Shown: positions 1 through 10,545, counted from the stretch's first letter. The stretch: 64,000 nucleotides of DNA from Bostrychus sinensis (GCA_020698575.1 CM036241.1:31147416-31211415), one strand, 5' to 3'. The notes: generated by a model from the sequence alone, not told the origin. Numbers and translations: made by a program.

Positions 1-163
1 CATTTCAGAGGTCATTTGTTTAGCCTAGGTATGTAATAATCTTTTATAATATTATTTTTATCATGTAATTTGCATATATTTATAAACAAAAGTGAATTAT
101 GTTATTTTTGATGTAGATTATGTAGTTCTTTGGTGCCACAAAAGGACATCCAGAGATACTCAC

Positions 164-256
164 AGTGGTTTTCTCCAGACAGTGCAGCAGGTGGTGGTGT
201 TGGCTTTCTAACAGCGACGTGCACCGAATCAGCTTCTGCTCATCCTCCTCTGTCCC
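164..256 (-). CDS. kcnd3: kcnd3 internal coding exon: Kv4.3 C-terminal tail with the dileucine segment
   Basis: This 31-codon exon encodes part of the cytoplasmic C-terminus of the Shal-type channel Kv4.3. On the minus strand a TCACAG acceptor is followed at base 256 by GGG ACA GAG GAG, and the exon ends in ACC ACT at 164, followed by a GTGAGT donor. Phase is 0 at both ends and joins the 10546-10647 exon as ...ELLELT/GTEEDEQ. The peptide ends with ESQHHHLLHCLEKTT. Known of the family: this segment is strongly conserved in Kv4 channels and corresponds to the dileucine motif reported to direct Kv4.2 to dendrites. The GT-E-E start and SLLESQ favour Kv4.3 over Kv4.1 or Kv4.2. The middle (DEQKLIRC) differs from what I recall of mammalian Kv4.3. 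The following exons (the optional 19-residue insert and the NHEF-type exon) are off the left edge. Confidence 0.94.
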
Positions 257-297
257 CTGTGACACACACAGTGCATGAAATAGACACATTATTACCA

Positions 298-303
<6 letters not shown>

Positions 304-339
<36 letters not shown>
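304..339. repeat. (TA)18 microsatellite
   Basis: Uninterrupted TA dinucleotides about 50 bp upstream (in gene sense) of the 164-256 exon acceptor. Confidence 0.97.
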
Positions 340-340
<1 letters not shown>

Positions 341-434
341 TTTAATATTAGTTATGCAAAATTTGTAACATTTGTGTTTGATGCTTGGATGTATTTTAAA
401 TCGATAGCCAATAAGTATCTCTGTTTGTTTAAAT

Positions 435-696
435 CAGTGGTTCTCAAATGGTCTGACAGTGGGACCTGGTTTTAGCCTGGATTAATTTAATTTATTATAA
501 TTTATGATGATTGTATTGTGACCCACTTTTCACAGAACCAAAGTTTTTTTTTCTAAATTATATTACTACATTCTTTGCGGCACAAATACTTCTCAATTAA
601 AACACTATTTAGGCTTCAGTTAAACCGAGCATTGAAATATATTCACCTTTCACATGACCCACTTTTGGGCCTCAATCCATCATTTGAGAACCACTA
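435..696. mobile_element. Short non-autonomous hAT-like element (MITE)
   Basis: The left end reads CAGTGGTTCTCAAATGG. The right end (ATCATTTGAGAACCACTA) is its inverted complement with one terminal change, giving an inverted repeat of about 15 bp. The inside is AT-rich and non-coding, with CACTTTT motifs repeated near both ends. The flanking octamers (GTTTAAAT and TATAAACT) match only half, so the target duplication is eroded. CAGTGGTTCTCAAA ends are typical of hAT elements. Confidence 0.7.
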
Positions 697-1388
697 TATA
701 AACTGTATAACAGACAGCCAGTCCCATTAAATGATAGAGAACATCTGCATGTTTTGAGCTGACTTACTCTTGGTTGAATCTGGACAAATGTTTGTTTATC
801 TTCTATTCTCCAAAACAACACTATCATTATCATTACTTCTAATGCATTGGAGCTAGTGCAATCTTTACATCATTATCTACAGAGGGGGAGAGAGAGAGTA
901 CTATTTGATGTTTCAAACAATATTCCTAAAAAATATATCACAGGACAATAGAAAAGAAACAGTCTGAGAAAAACAAGAACTATATGGGAGAAGCAGTTGT
1001 TGGTATTGCTCCAAACGGGACCTGGTTTCAAAGCTCGAGCTCCAATATAGCTCAGTCTCTGAGTAATCACAATTGCCAAATGAAAACGGAAAACAAATTA
1101 ATTCTGTCCCCACAGAATGCACTGTTACTCAAAGGATTTGGGTGGGAGGCAATTCCTGCCCGAGGACTCTCATTCACATGCGAGACACACGAACAAAAAA
1201 CAGGGATGACGTGGGCTGGAGAAGACTTCTGCGTCTCGCAGCTCACGGTAAGGAAACACTGTAAAAAACATGATTTAACAAGAGACAGCGATGTGCGAGC
1301 TGGGATTTGGAAGGAAAAAAGTTATTAGCAACAGCCCATCTGATCTAACGATCATTAATCTAACTCCCAAGAATAATGAAACCTAGTG
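697..1388. other. Intronic stretch with an exon-like island, otherwise unrecognised
   Basis: No repeat recognised. Bases 1116-1247 form an open 44-codon segment on the plus strand between a good acceptor and donor and are richer in CpG than the surroundings. See findings. Confidence 0.5.
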
Positions 1389-2027
1389 CAGTAGGTCTCA
1401 AACTGTGGTACAGGTACCACTGATGGTACGCAGACATCTGGTGGTACTTCAAGAGTACAGTTAGAACCAGTCTAATTTTTACTATTGTGGGGGGTTGAGA
1501 CCAGTGCTTACTCCTGGTTTAGTCCTTGTTTAGATCTGGTTTAGTCCTGGTTTAGATCTGGGTTAGTCCTGGCTTAAATCTGGTTTAGTCCTGGTTTAGA
1601 CTTAGTTTAGTCACGGTTTAGTACTGGATCAGTATGGATTTAGTCCTGGTTAATTATTAGTGTACTCCTGTTTTAGATCTGGTTTAGTCCTGGTTTAGTC
1701 CTGGTTTAGATCTGTTTAGTCCAGGTTTATTCCTGGTTTAGACCTAGTTTCCTGGTTTAGTCCTGGTTTACTCCTAGTTTAGTCGTGGTTTAGTCCTGGT
1801 TCACTATGGGTTAGGTCCTGGTTCAGTACTGGTTTATCCTGGGTTTAGATTTGTTTTAGTCCCTGTTTTGTCCTTATTTGTTAATGCATTTTTATTTGTT
1901 ATTCCCTATTTTACCCTAAAACCTAGTTTAGTTCTGCTTTAGAGTTGGCTTAGTCCTGATTTAGTCCTGGATAAGTCCTGTTTTTGGCAGTGTGAAAAAG
2001 GTGGTGTGAAAAGTTTGAGGACCACTG
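1389..2027. mobile_element. Non-autonomous hAT-like element filled with an 11-bp minisatellite
   Basis: Left end CAGTAGGTCTCAAACTG; right end CAAACTTTT-type inverted complement (AAGTTTGAGGACCACTG). The element is flanked by the 8-bp duplication ACCTAGTG / ACCTATTG (7 of 8 match), the size expected for hAT. Behind the left end is a short unique part (GGTACGCAGACATCTGGTGGTAC). The interior, about 1500-1985, is a degenerate tandem array of TCCTGGTTTAG units with GATCTGGTTTAG variants. There is no transposase. Confidence 0.88.
1500..1985 (+). repeat. 11-bp minisatellite (TCCTGGTTTAG)n inside the hAT-like element
   Basis: Roughly 40 degenerate units of TCCTGGTTTAG / ATCTGGTTTAG. The same unit builds the large array at 42186-43040 and short arrays near 27065-27125 and 51728-51865. 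Confidence 0.93.
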
Positions 2028-2035
2028 ACCTATTG

Positions 2036-3375
2036 GGAAGCCTCGTTCACAGCTCAATACATCAGATTAAAAAGCGGTGCTGTAAATTGTATGGGCAGTA
2101 CAGATTAAATCATGGCTAATAAGTCATTGGGATGTGGTGCCTCTCCCTGTTTAGTAAAATCAATGTTGAATCAACAAAATACTGTCCTGCAACAAAATAA
2201 GCCATTTACAGATGTTATCAAAATGCCAATACTGTTCATTGTAAGGTGTTATGACAGTGACAAGGAGCAACACAGTGAATGTTATGTGATCAGAGCACAG
2301 ATTTAACACAATGTAAAGAGCCACAATAGCTTCATATTGTGTGTAAAAGTCAGTCAGTATTATCCTAACTGTTGGAGCTGCCATTTTGGAACCATTTTGG
2401 AGAAATCTGATACAGAGTCTTAGAGGTGATTGGTCATTACACCTGTTAGTTGCCCCTTTTCTAAATTCCGTACAATGAAAATCATACAATAGTGTTACAA
2501 TTGAGGTCTAATTTATTCCCGGATAACTACGAGGTGCTAAAAGCCTATTATGTTTTTGAGGCCATTGAGTGCTGAATACTCCAAGAATTACTTTTTTTTT
2601 GAAGAATCTGTAACAATGAACCATTTAAACTAAGAAATTGGAAATATTGTAATAAAGTGCATTGTATTAACAGTGTGTATTTAGAGCATACAATTCCCCA
2701 AAAGTAAAAACTATAACAGACCTAGCCATTTCAAGTGCCTTTTCAAAGGAAGTGTTGCTTTTTGCACCATAGACTGGTCAGACATAGACTTCTTTACAGT
2801 AATGTATTTGATAGTTGCCCACTGTGTTTTGAAGAACAGTTATTTCATTTTTCCAGATTTATGTCAACATTGTTTGAGTTACTAAGACATTACTTTTGTG
2901 TTGTTTTTCTGCATAGCTAATGTACTGTATCTCCTACTGTGAATGTCAACACACACTTCCAGTCTGGAGAAACAGACGGGAGCAATACTAGAGTCTAAAG
3001 TGTGATGTAAATGGCATTTTTAGAGATTTGAAACACCTCAAACCCATTCATTCTAATATGTGGTTTACAGAATATGTTGTTGGTGGTGTATTGGAATGGG
3101 CTAAACTTTGGTGCAGATAGCTACAGTGAAGTGTTTGTACATAGGTGTCGTTCTGTGTTCTGTATACGCCATAAATAAACTGAGTTGTGTAAATAGAATG
3201 AAAACAATAGATTAATGAAATAGCTCTATGTAAATCCCATATGTAATGCACACTCACATACTTTTTGTTTTAGAAGCCTTGTGGTTGTAAAAATGTGTTT
3301 TCAGTTGTCCCATTTGTAACAATACATACACAAAACCAGTTATGTTGCTCCTGTCTGCTTCTCCAAAACAAAAAG
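2036..3375. other. Intronic sequence, nothing recognised
   Basis: AT-rich unique-looking DNA without coding potential, splice-bounded open frames or repeat similarity that I can identify. Confidence 0.5.
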
Positions 3376-3540
3376 GGCCTATCCCAGAAACTATGGGCCT
3401 TTGGCGGTGCACACCCTGGACAGTGGCCAGATAGTCACAGGGCTGACCTAGAGACATACACAGACAGACAATCATTCACTCTCACATTCATTCACTAGAG
3501 GCAATTCTTTGGACGGTGCCCAGAGAGAACCAATGGAGAG
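3376..3540 (+). repeat. Teleost dispersed repeat, family R1 (copy 1)
   Basis: Contains CTATGGGCCTTTGGCGG, CACCCTGGACAGTGGCC and CATTCACTCTCACATTCA, in the same order as the copies at 13517-13695, 32497-32640 and 33993-34165. From general knowledge this matches a high-copy fish repeat of the form ...CTATCCCAG...GGCGGGGTACACCCTGGAC.... I cannot name the family. Confidence 0.8.
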
Positions 3541-4013
3541 GACATGTTGGCCGGCCCAACTCTCAAAACTATTCTGTTCCACTGAATGTTACTATACATT
3601 ATCCCAGCCAGTACTAATACAAGTTTTGCAGTTACAGTTGTCTCCCTCAAGAATTGCTTGGATTTTCCTTTTTTTCCAACTCAGCACAGAAATAATCTGT
3701 CTGGTATGAGTCTCGGTGGTGATAGGCCTTTAAAACGGTCAATTGCTTATTTTCACTTTCCTGTACTTTAAAAAGCCTCCTACACATGACAATTTCTAAA
3801 GCGCCAAACAGGTGCAAAAGTCTCATTTTCTTGCAGACTACTGCTACCTGCTGAAAGCTTATAATGTTTTATGCCCGTTGACAGGCACAAAATAACTTCA
3901 GTGTCTAGCTTTAGGAATACGCTTGGGTTGCTCATACAAAACCTTATAGAGCTACATATACATACAGTTAGCAGATGCTTTTTAAGATGTCAAAAATGGT
4001 TGTTGTGGATATA

Positions 4014-5352
4014 GAGTGGGGCAAAAAAGTATTTAGTTAGCCACCAATTGTGCAAGTTCTCCCACTTAAAAAGATGAGAGAGGTCTGTAATTTTCATCAT
4101 AGGTATACCTCAACTATGAGAGACAAAATGAGAAAAAAAAAATCCAGAAAATCACATTGTCTGATTTTTTAAGAATTTATTTGCAAATTATGATGGAAAA
4201 TAAGTATTTGGTCACCTACAAACAAGCAAGATTTCTGTCTTTCACAGAGCTGTAACTTCTTCTGTAAGAGGCTCCTCTGTCCTCCACTCGTTACCTGTAT
4301 TAATGGCACCTGTTTGAACTCGTTATCTATATAAAAGACACCTGTCCACAACCTCAAACAGTCCCACTCCAAACTCCACTATGGCCAAGACCAAAGAGCT
4401 GTCAAAGGACACCAGAAACGCTGCCAGGGACTCAAATCCTGCAGTGCCAGACGTGTCCCCCTGCTAAAGCCAGTACATGTGCAGGTCCATCTGAAGTTTG
4501 CTACAGAGCATTTGGATGATCCAGAGGAGGATGATTGGAAGAGGAGAGGATTGGGAGAATGTCATATGGTCAGATGAAACCAAAATAGAACTTTTTGGTA
4601 AAAACTCTACTCGTCGTGTTTGGAGGAGAAAGAATGCAAGGGTTGCATCCAAAGAACACCATACCTATTGTAAAGCATGGGGGTGGGAACGTCATGCCTA
4701 GGGCTGTTTTTCAGCAAAGGAACCAGGACGACTGATCCGTGTAAAGGAAAGAATGAATGGGGCCATGTATCGTTAGATTTTGAGTGAAAACCTCCTTCCA
4801 TCAGCAAGGGCATTGAAGATGAAACGTGGCCGGGTCTTTCAGCAGGACAATGATCCCAAACACACTGCCCGGGTAACGAAGGAGTGGCTTCGTAAGAAGC
4901 ATTTCAAGGTCCTGGAGTGGCCTAGCCAGTCTCCAGATCTCAACCCCATAGAAAATCTTTGGAGGGAGTTTAAAGACTGTGTTGCCCAGCAACAGCCCCA
5001 AAACATCACTGCTCTAGAGATCTGCATGGAGGAATGGGCCAAAATACCAGCAACAGTTTGTGAAAACCTTGTGAAGACTTACAGAAAACATTTGACCTCT
5101 GTCACTGCCAACAAAGGGTATATAACAAAGTATTGAGATGAACTTTTGTTATTGACCAAATACTTATTTTCAACCATATTTTGCAAATAAATTCTTTAAA
5201 AATCAGACAATGTGATTTTCTGGATTTTTTTTCTCATTTTGTCTCTCATAGTTGAGGTATACCTATGGTGAAAATTACAGGCCTCTCTCATCTTTTTAAG
5301 TGGGAGAACTTGCACAATTGGTGGCTGACTAAATACTTTTTTTGCCCCACTG
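4014..5352 (+). mobile_element. Tc1/mariner transposon, non-autonomous, TA target duplication
   Basis: 1339 bp flanked by TA (4012-4013 and 5353-5354). Terminal inverted repeats of about 200 bp (4014-4214 and 5153-5352) start with CAGTGGGGCAAAAAAG (GAGTGG on the left). They match over almost their whole length with only a handful of differences, so this copy looks fairly young. Long terminal repeats with inner repeated motifs are typical of fish Tc1 elements. The transposase inside is broken. Confidence 0.97.
4381..5136 (+). pseudogene. Defective Tc1-type transposase
   Basis: Starts ATGGCCAAGACCAAAGAGC (M-A-K-T-K-E-L) and ends ...VTANKGYITKY. Only 252 codons span start to stop, against about 340 for intact Tc1 transposases. 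Most of the N-terminal helix-turn-helix DNA-binding region is deleted after about residue 28. Stop codons follow at 4465-4467, 4492-4494, 4699-4701 and in MYR*IL near 4772, and there are local frame changes (HVQVHLKFATEHLDDPEED is read in another frame). The DD34E catalytic triad is still visible in one frame: Asp at 4573-4575 (WSDETK), Asp at 4846-4848 (QQDNDPKHTA) and Glu at 4951-4953 (NPIENLW), the last two 35 residues apart. It cannot make a working enzyme. Confidence 0.95.
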
Positions 5353-5355
5353 TAG

Positions 5356-5640
5356 CAGTGTTTCATGATTGTCCCTAGATCACAACAGTAATTATAAAGT
5401 GCCCAGAGCAGGACTGGAATTTTCAGGTTCAGGGATAACTGCTGGCATTAAAAAAATAATTTCACACATTATTGACCCCTTGTGGCATGATTTAGTATCT
5501 TTGTGGCAGCTCAGACAGTCCTTCAGATCTAAACCAAAAACAAATTATTTCTTCCTTGGCCCTTTACTGACTATTTCTGAATATTTTATCAAAATCTGCC
5601 CATGAGTTATCTTGCTAACAGACTAACAAACTAAATAAAG
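5356..5640 (+). repeat. Dispersed repeat, family R5 (copy 1)
   Basis: Shares CAACAGTAATTATA.AGTGCCCAG, TTCAGGGATAACTGCT and GACCCCTTGTGGCATGA with 9190-9480. The tail TTATCTTGCTAACAGAC also occurs at 16770-16790. The Tc1 element landed at or just outside its left edge. The tail is reminiscent of a LINE 3' end, but the family is unknown. Confidence 0.7.
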
Positions 5641-6379
5641 CAACGCTTTAAAAAAAAAAAAATCCCTCTTGGTTGGTTGGCTGTAAAAATGTCAAAATTT
5701 TCATAGCTAATGCTAACTTGTAGTGAAAAAGAAGTAGATCTAATTGAACACTTTTTGAAACACAAGTCCAACATAATTTTAGGGTCAAGGGTATGGAGAT
5801 GGAGATAAAAAATGAGAGAAATCCTGAAACCAAAAAGCATCAAAAGGCAATCAGAGGACATTTAATCCAACTCCAGGGTGTGATGGAACCAGTTATTTTG
5901 TCGTTTATCCCAATTCATTCTTGGGCCTGATCCACGCGGCGCTGCTGACTGACACCACTATAATTCCAGGCAGCCGGGCTTGTCTCACAGTGGGACGGGG
6001 TACGCGGCGCACTCACAGATGGCATTTATATGATAATTCTCGTCACCACTCACAGGACACCCGTGAGTCTCCAGAGCGGACTCGATTAGGTCCAAATGGA
6101 TTTTAGTAAGCATCTGCCGGGAGGGGGGAGAGCCACTGAGAGACAGCAAGCAGAGGATGTAAGCAATTTGTATATGCATTACCAAACACGTTTCTCCATA
6201 CTGGTGACAAGTTAAACAGGCCGAGGGAAAAGTATGTTTCTGAAGTGGCTTTAAGGGGTCGTAGACAAAGTAAAAGCAATGCAAAGGACATACTTATGCT
6301 GGTGAAGTATGAGTTTGTGGAAAGATTCTTTTCTAGGCACTTTTCTCTGTTCTCTGTGTACTCTTACATTAGTCCTTTT

Positions 6380-6648
6380 TTTTATCCCACAATCTCACAT
6401 TGGTGGTTGCCACAGCTGTCCTGGGGCAGCTATACCGTGTCAATGACCTCTCACTCTAACCACTACCAAACACATCTCACTAATTACACTCACACATTAC
6501 ACCAGTGCTGCAGACACTTGAGGCAAGGTGAGTGAAGTGTCCTGACCAATAAGGACACCTCAGCAGTATGTACTGGGTCAAGTGAGGTTTAAACCTTCAA
6601 CCTTCAAGTTAGTGGGCACCCTCCTGTGCTACTGCCATCCCCTCAAGA
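6380..6648 (+). repeat. Teleost dispersed repeat, family R2 (copy 1)
   Basis: Contains GCCACAGCTGTCCTGGGGCAG, ACCACTACCAAACACA and GGCAAGGTGAGTGAAGTGTC in the order shared with 9886-10112 and 27408-27660. Known in general as a very common fish repeat with the phrase AAGTGTCTTGCCCAAGGACA. It ends against the target duplication of the hAT-like element at 6657. Confidence 0.78.
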
Positions 6649-6656
6649 GGAAGTAC

Positions 6657-7018
6657 TAGGGGTGTTATGATGTTTTTGCAACGATATGATACATATCAAT
6701 TGATTCAAGAATGACATTGGCTAATTTAGAACCATACGATTTGATACAATTCAAATCTTCATATCGATAATCAATACAGCAACTACAGCCAAAAGTCATA
6801 AAAATTTAATCTAGCATCGTGGCCAGGGTTGATCATGTCCAGCAGACAGAGAGTGAAGTACAGTTAAATATAACATTTTATTTAATAAAAACATAAAAAT
6901 GACATCTAAAAAGACGTGTCTGTTGTTGTTCAATACAAGGTAATGTGTGTCAATATAGTTGTAACATAGGAATAAAAAATCAATACATCAATATAGTTCC
7001 TGTATCGTTACAACCATA
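6657..7018. mobile_element. Non-autonomous hAT-like element with 8-bp target duplication
   Basis: The 362-bp element starts TAGGGGTGTTATGAT and ends ATCGTTACAACCATA, imperfect inverted ends. It is flanked by GGAAGTAC (6649-6656) and GAAAGTAC (7019-7026), 7 of 8 identical. The inside has subterminal CAATACATCAATA/ATATCAATTGATT motifs and no coding sequence. The TAGGGGTGTAAC-type end is common among fish hAT elements. Confidence 0.85.
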
Positions 7019-7026
7019 GAAAGTAC

Positions 7027-7869
7027 TTTTGTTTATATAAATAATAATAATAATAATGTTTATGTAAATAATACAATACAAATGTAACTGGTTTTACAAC
7101 TGAATATTCTTTTGTGAGATGTGGCATGTCAGCCACATAGACTTTTTGAAGTGTTTTGCCAAATTGAATCAGTTTCAGTCAGACATAATGCAGTTATCTA
7201 ATTTGGTCACTTTGTCCAGCTCATCATACACCATTCAACTCAATCCTTTCCTGTATTTTGTCCATAATTTGAAAGCTTCACTCACCACACCAGAGGTGTG
7301 GACCAAAAAGTTACGAGTCAGAAAACAGTGATATGGTGTAAAGGTCACTCTCTAGTGGGCTGTAGTGTGGAGCTATAGTTTTAATGCTCTCCAGAGCTTC
7401 ATTATTTATCCTGGAGTGAAACCACCTGCTGCAGTAAACATTTAATTAACACTAAAAGCAACATCACGAGCTGCAATAGCGATGGGCTGTGGTGCATGGG
7501 CTTGGCTGATTTGTAGATGTGGCTTAAATCAAGGGCTGGCAAGAGCTGCTCTAAAGGGGCTCTTGTTGCAGCACTGGAGCCTTTTATAACCACACAGTAG
7601 AAGTGAGTGAACTGAGATATTATGAGGTGTTGTGTGTAAACTTGTATTGAGACAAGAAAGATTATCATTATTAAAAAAGTCAGTTAAAATAATAACTGCC
7701 TGTTGGAGCTACAATTTTCCAACATGCTGATTCATGTGTACTAATACTCTCAATCATACAATAATAAGGTTAAAGTTCATGCATATTTTTACATAGTTCT
7801 CAATAATTAGCTCAGATTATTTTATTAAAGCTTACTTTTAGCAAAACAAACACAAGAAAAATATTTAGC
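7027..7869. other. Intronic sequence, nothing recognised
   Basis: Has a short (TAA)n stretch just inside. The rest shows no repeat or coding signal I can identify. Confidence 0.5.
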
Positions 7870-9115
7870 TGCTACTTACTTAACGTAACATAGCCAAAAT
7901 CAGAAATATTTTATCTAAAAGTGACGCTGAAAAACTTGTCCATGTGTTTGTTACATCTAGGTTAGATTACTGTAACTCTCTGCTGGCAGCGTGCCCTAAA
8001 AACTCTTTAAAATGTCTTCAGCTTGTTCAAAATGCAGCAGCAAGATTATTAACAGGAACTAACAGGAGAGAACATATTACTCCTGTGCTAGCTTCACTTC
8101 ACTGGCTTCCAGTTGTATTCAGAATTAGGTTTAAAATCCTTCTCCTGACTTACAAGGCTGTAAATGGTACAACCCCATCCTACATTAATGATGTTATAGT
8201 GCCATACCAACCAAACAGAGTACTGCGCTCACAAAATGCAGGGCTATTAGTGGTTCCCAGGGTTTCTAAAAGTACTGTTGGAGGTAGAGCCTTTAGTTAC
8301 CAAGCTCCTGTTTTATGGAATCAGCTTCCAGCTCATGTTAGAGAGGCATACACAGTCTCTACATTTAACGTTCCTCTTTGAGAAATCTTATGGTCAGGCC
8401 AGCTAGGAACAGGGTTAACTCCACAGCTGAAGATGAAGATAGAAGCTGGGGGAAGTATGGTGCACTGAGCCTCTGTCCTCTGGTTTCATCTGCTGCTCCT
8501 CTTCTATCACTGTCATAAATATTATCAAATATTCTATATCTTTAATCAGTTCATTGCTATGAAGTTTCAGAGGGGACTGTTTCAGATACCTGGCTGCTGG
8601 CAGATGTCCCAGTGACGACTGGATCTTAGCTGACCCCATCTGTGCTCCTGTCCCGACCTGTGGGCCCTCAACCTCACCTCTAAGGATTTCCCGGATCTAC
8701 CTCAGCCCACTCACCTGTCTGGATGAGGCCCTGCTGCATCCTATGGACTTCCTCAACCTACCTCACCCCACTCCCTGGATGAATCCTTACAGAGCTGATC
8801 TATGATCCTATAGATGAGCTAATGATCTAACAGTCCTAGACGCATTGCCTGTCCGTTCTGGGAGAGGATCTCTCCTTCAATATGGGCTCCATAAGGTTTC
8901 TTCTTTTTTCCTGCAGCTGGGTTTTTTTTAGGAGTTTTTCCTTACCGAGAAGGAGGGTCTAAGGACAGGAGTGTCCTGGGTCTGTTTAGTGTAGTTATTG
9001 TTTGTGTTGTCTGATTGTGTGTTTATGTTTGATCAACTGTTTGTGAAGCCCTTTGAGGCGACTTTTGTTGTGATACTGGGCTATACAAATAAATCTGAAT
9101 TGAATTGATTTGAAT
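7870..9115 (+). mobile_element. 5'-truncated non-LTR retrotransposon (CR1/L2-like LINE) with 3' UTR and tail
   Basis: Consists of the last part of a reverse transcriptase ORF (to about 8381), a long 3' UTR with typical phrases (GGAGTTTTTCCTTACCGAG, AGGGTCTAAGGACAGGA), and the tail GTGAAGCCCTTTGAGGCG followed by a TTGAATTGA-type repeat near 9090-9115. Such ends are common to fish LINEs of the CR1/L2/Rex1 group. The 5' boundary is uncertain because upstream codons (RNIAKIRNILSKSDAEKLVH) are preceded by an in-frame stop near 7880. Confidence 0.88.
7890..8381 (+). pseudogene. C-terminal remnant of LINE reverse transcriptase
   Basis: Frame reads IAKIRNILSKSDAEKLVHVFVTSRL, then DYCNSLLAACPKNSLKCLQL, HWLPVVFRIRFKILLLTYKA, and RAFSYQAPVLWNQLPAHVRE to a stop at 8379-8381. 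This is the conserved region after the catalytic palm (thumb/connection) in CR1/L2-type reverse transcriptases. The YADD catalytic part and the endonuclease are missing. The open part (from 7944) looks like a gene but is only a piece of the element; it encodes no complete domain. Confidence 0.92.
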
Positions 9116-9189
9116 TGCTTACTACTTTATTATGATTATTATAATTATGATTATGATGATTATTAATACTTATCAGAATTTAATTTAAT

Positions 9190-9480
9190 AAAAAAATTGA
9201 TTTAGGCTTGGAGGGCACAGATCTCTGTGAAGAAATTGTCTCTATCTCGCAACAGTAATTATATAGTGCCCAGGCCAGGGAGCAAACAAGGAATCTTCAA
9301 GTTCAGGGTTATCTGCTTAATACTGTAGCTCACATTGGCACTAAACAATTTTGTCCATTACTGGCCCCTTGTGGCGTGAGTTTGTATCTTTGTGTAAGCT
9401 CACATAGTCCAATAACACAAAGCAATCCTGAAAAAAGTAAATAAAAACTGGATCCAAACAGTGGTCCAAACCAAAACTGA
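9190..9480 (+). repeat. Dispersed repeat, family R5 (copy 2)
   Basis: Matches 5356-5640 across CAACAGTAATTATATAGTGC, TTCAGGGTTATCTGCT, GGCCCCTTGTGGCGTGA and the final AACCAAAACTGAATTATT. It lies directly downstream of the LINE tail. Confidence 0.72.
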
Positions 9481-9885
9481 ATTATTTATTATTATTATAA
9501 ATAAGCAAAACATTTAAACTACAACCAGTTGGGGTATACTACATTGCAATTAATTGTTGCTTGCTATATAGGCTTCTTCACACCATCCAGATACTGTATA
9601 AGCAAGTGTGGGTAACATGGTCTAAAGAATGAATACATTAGAATAAAATAAGTAAGTTGTAAAATTTGTAAAGATTGATTTATGAATAAAGTCAGTGGGA
9701 CAGCTCACCAGCAAAACCCATTCTCTTTCTCAACAAAGTGAGGTTTTGTTTTAAACCGCTCTCATTCAAAACAATTCTAAGTACCACAGACCAATCATAA
9801 TCATTTGCCTCAAATAAGAGTAGCTTTATTCTGTTGTCTTCTTATTTTTTGGATTAGTTGTACAGTATGTTTAACTATGTATTCC

Positions 9886-10112
9886 ATTTATATAGTGCAT
9901 TTATATAGTGCTTTCTAAACCTTCTTCAAGCTACACAAAGAGTCCATTATTAATTCACTTCTCTTTCACACCTGATGGAGACATGGCTGCCACTCTACGC
10001 CCACTACAAAACAATCACAATGGCACATTCATACAGGCAAGATGGGTGAAGTGTCTTGCCCAAGGACACAACGGCAGAATGAACATTTCTACCTACTGAG
10101 CCACTGAGCCCC
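9886..10112 (+). repeat. Teleost dispersed repeat, family R2 (copy 2)
   Basis: Begins TTTATATAGTGCATTTATATAG. It includes GTGAAGTGTCTTGCCCAAGG and ends CTACTGAGCCACTGAGCCCC. It is about 430 bp downstream (in gene sense) of the 10546-10647 exon donor, with plain intron in between. Confidence 0.82.
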
Positions 10113-10545
10113 TTTTTTCTAGATTGCGTCAATCCTGAGGCAGCACTGGTACTTCCTGTTTTCTAATAGGTACTTAGTCTATCCAACTGCATTCAAAGGT
10201 AGTTTAATCCATTTGTTCTGCCCTCTCGAAATCCTACCAAAGTTACTACCATACCTATTGCTCATATAATATAGTTCTCTAATCTTGTATCATCTGTGTT
10301 TTTCTTCTTACCTCTTTATTTCTCATTACCTCCAGCTGCATTTCAATTGTCCTTTGCTTAATTCGTTTAAGGCAGTGTGCTATTAAGCTATGGAGTCACA
10401 CTGAACTGCAATAACAACCAAGGTACAGTGTGATCAATCTCTCTGACCACATTACTATCTGGATCTCACTTTTAATGAGCCTCCATTTTGTTAAAATTAC
10501 TTTATGTACTATGAGTGCTGGTGTGGGGTCAGGGGTTCAGCTCAC

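Larger units (their letters stand above)
257..10545 (-). other. kcnd3: kcnd3 intron (10,289 bp)
   Basis: Intron between the 10546-10647 and 164-256 exons, with GTGAGC donor and CACAG acceptor. It contains the hAT-like, Tc1 and LINE insertions listed separately. Bases 1-163 belong to the next intron, which runs off the left edge and shows nothing recognisable. Confidence 0.93.

Noticed and set aside
1..163. The optional 19-residue Kv4.3 insert exon downstream of the 164-256 exon
   Set aside because: No frame in this short piece resembles it; it must lie off the window, if present.
2160..2489. 109-codon minus-strand open frame
   Set aside because: No recognised domain, no splice signals in gene sense, and composition is like the surrounding intron.
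4780..5136. 118-codon open frame as a domesticated transposase gene
   Set aside because: It sits inside an ordinary Tc1 copy with intact ends, lacks the first catalytic block and the DNA-binding domain, and the upstream frame is broken.
7944..8381. The longest open frame (145 codons) as a host gene
   Set aside because: The protein is the C-terminal end of a LINE reverse transcriptase, opens with GTG and not ATG, and is followed by a LINE 3' UTR and tail.
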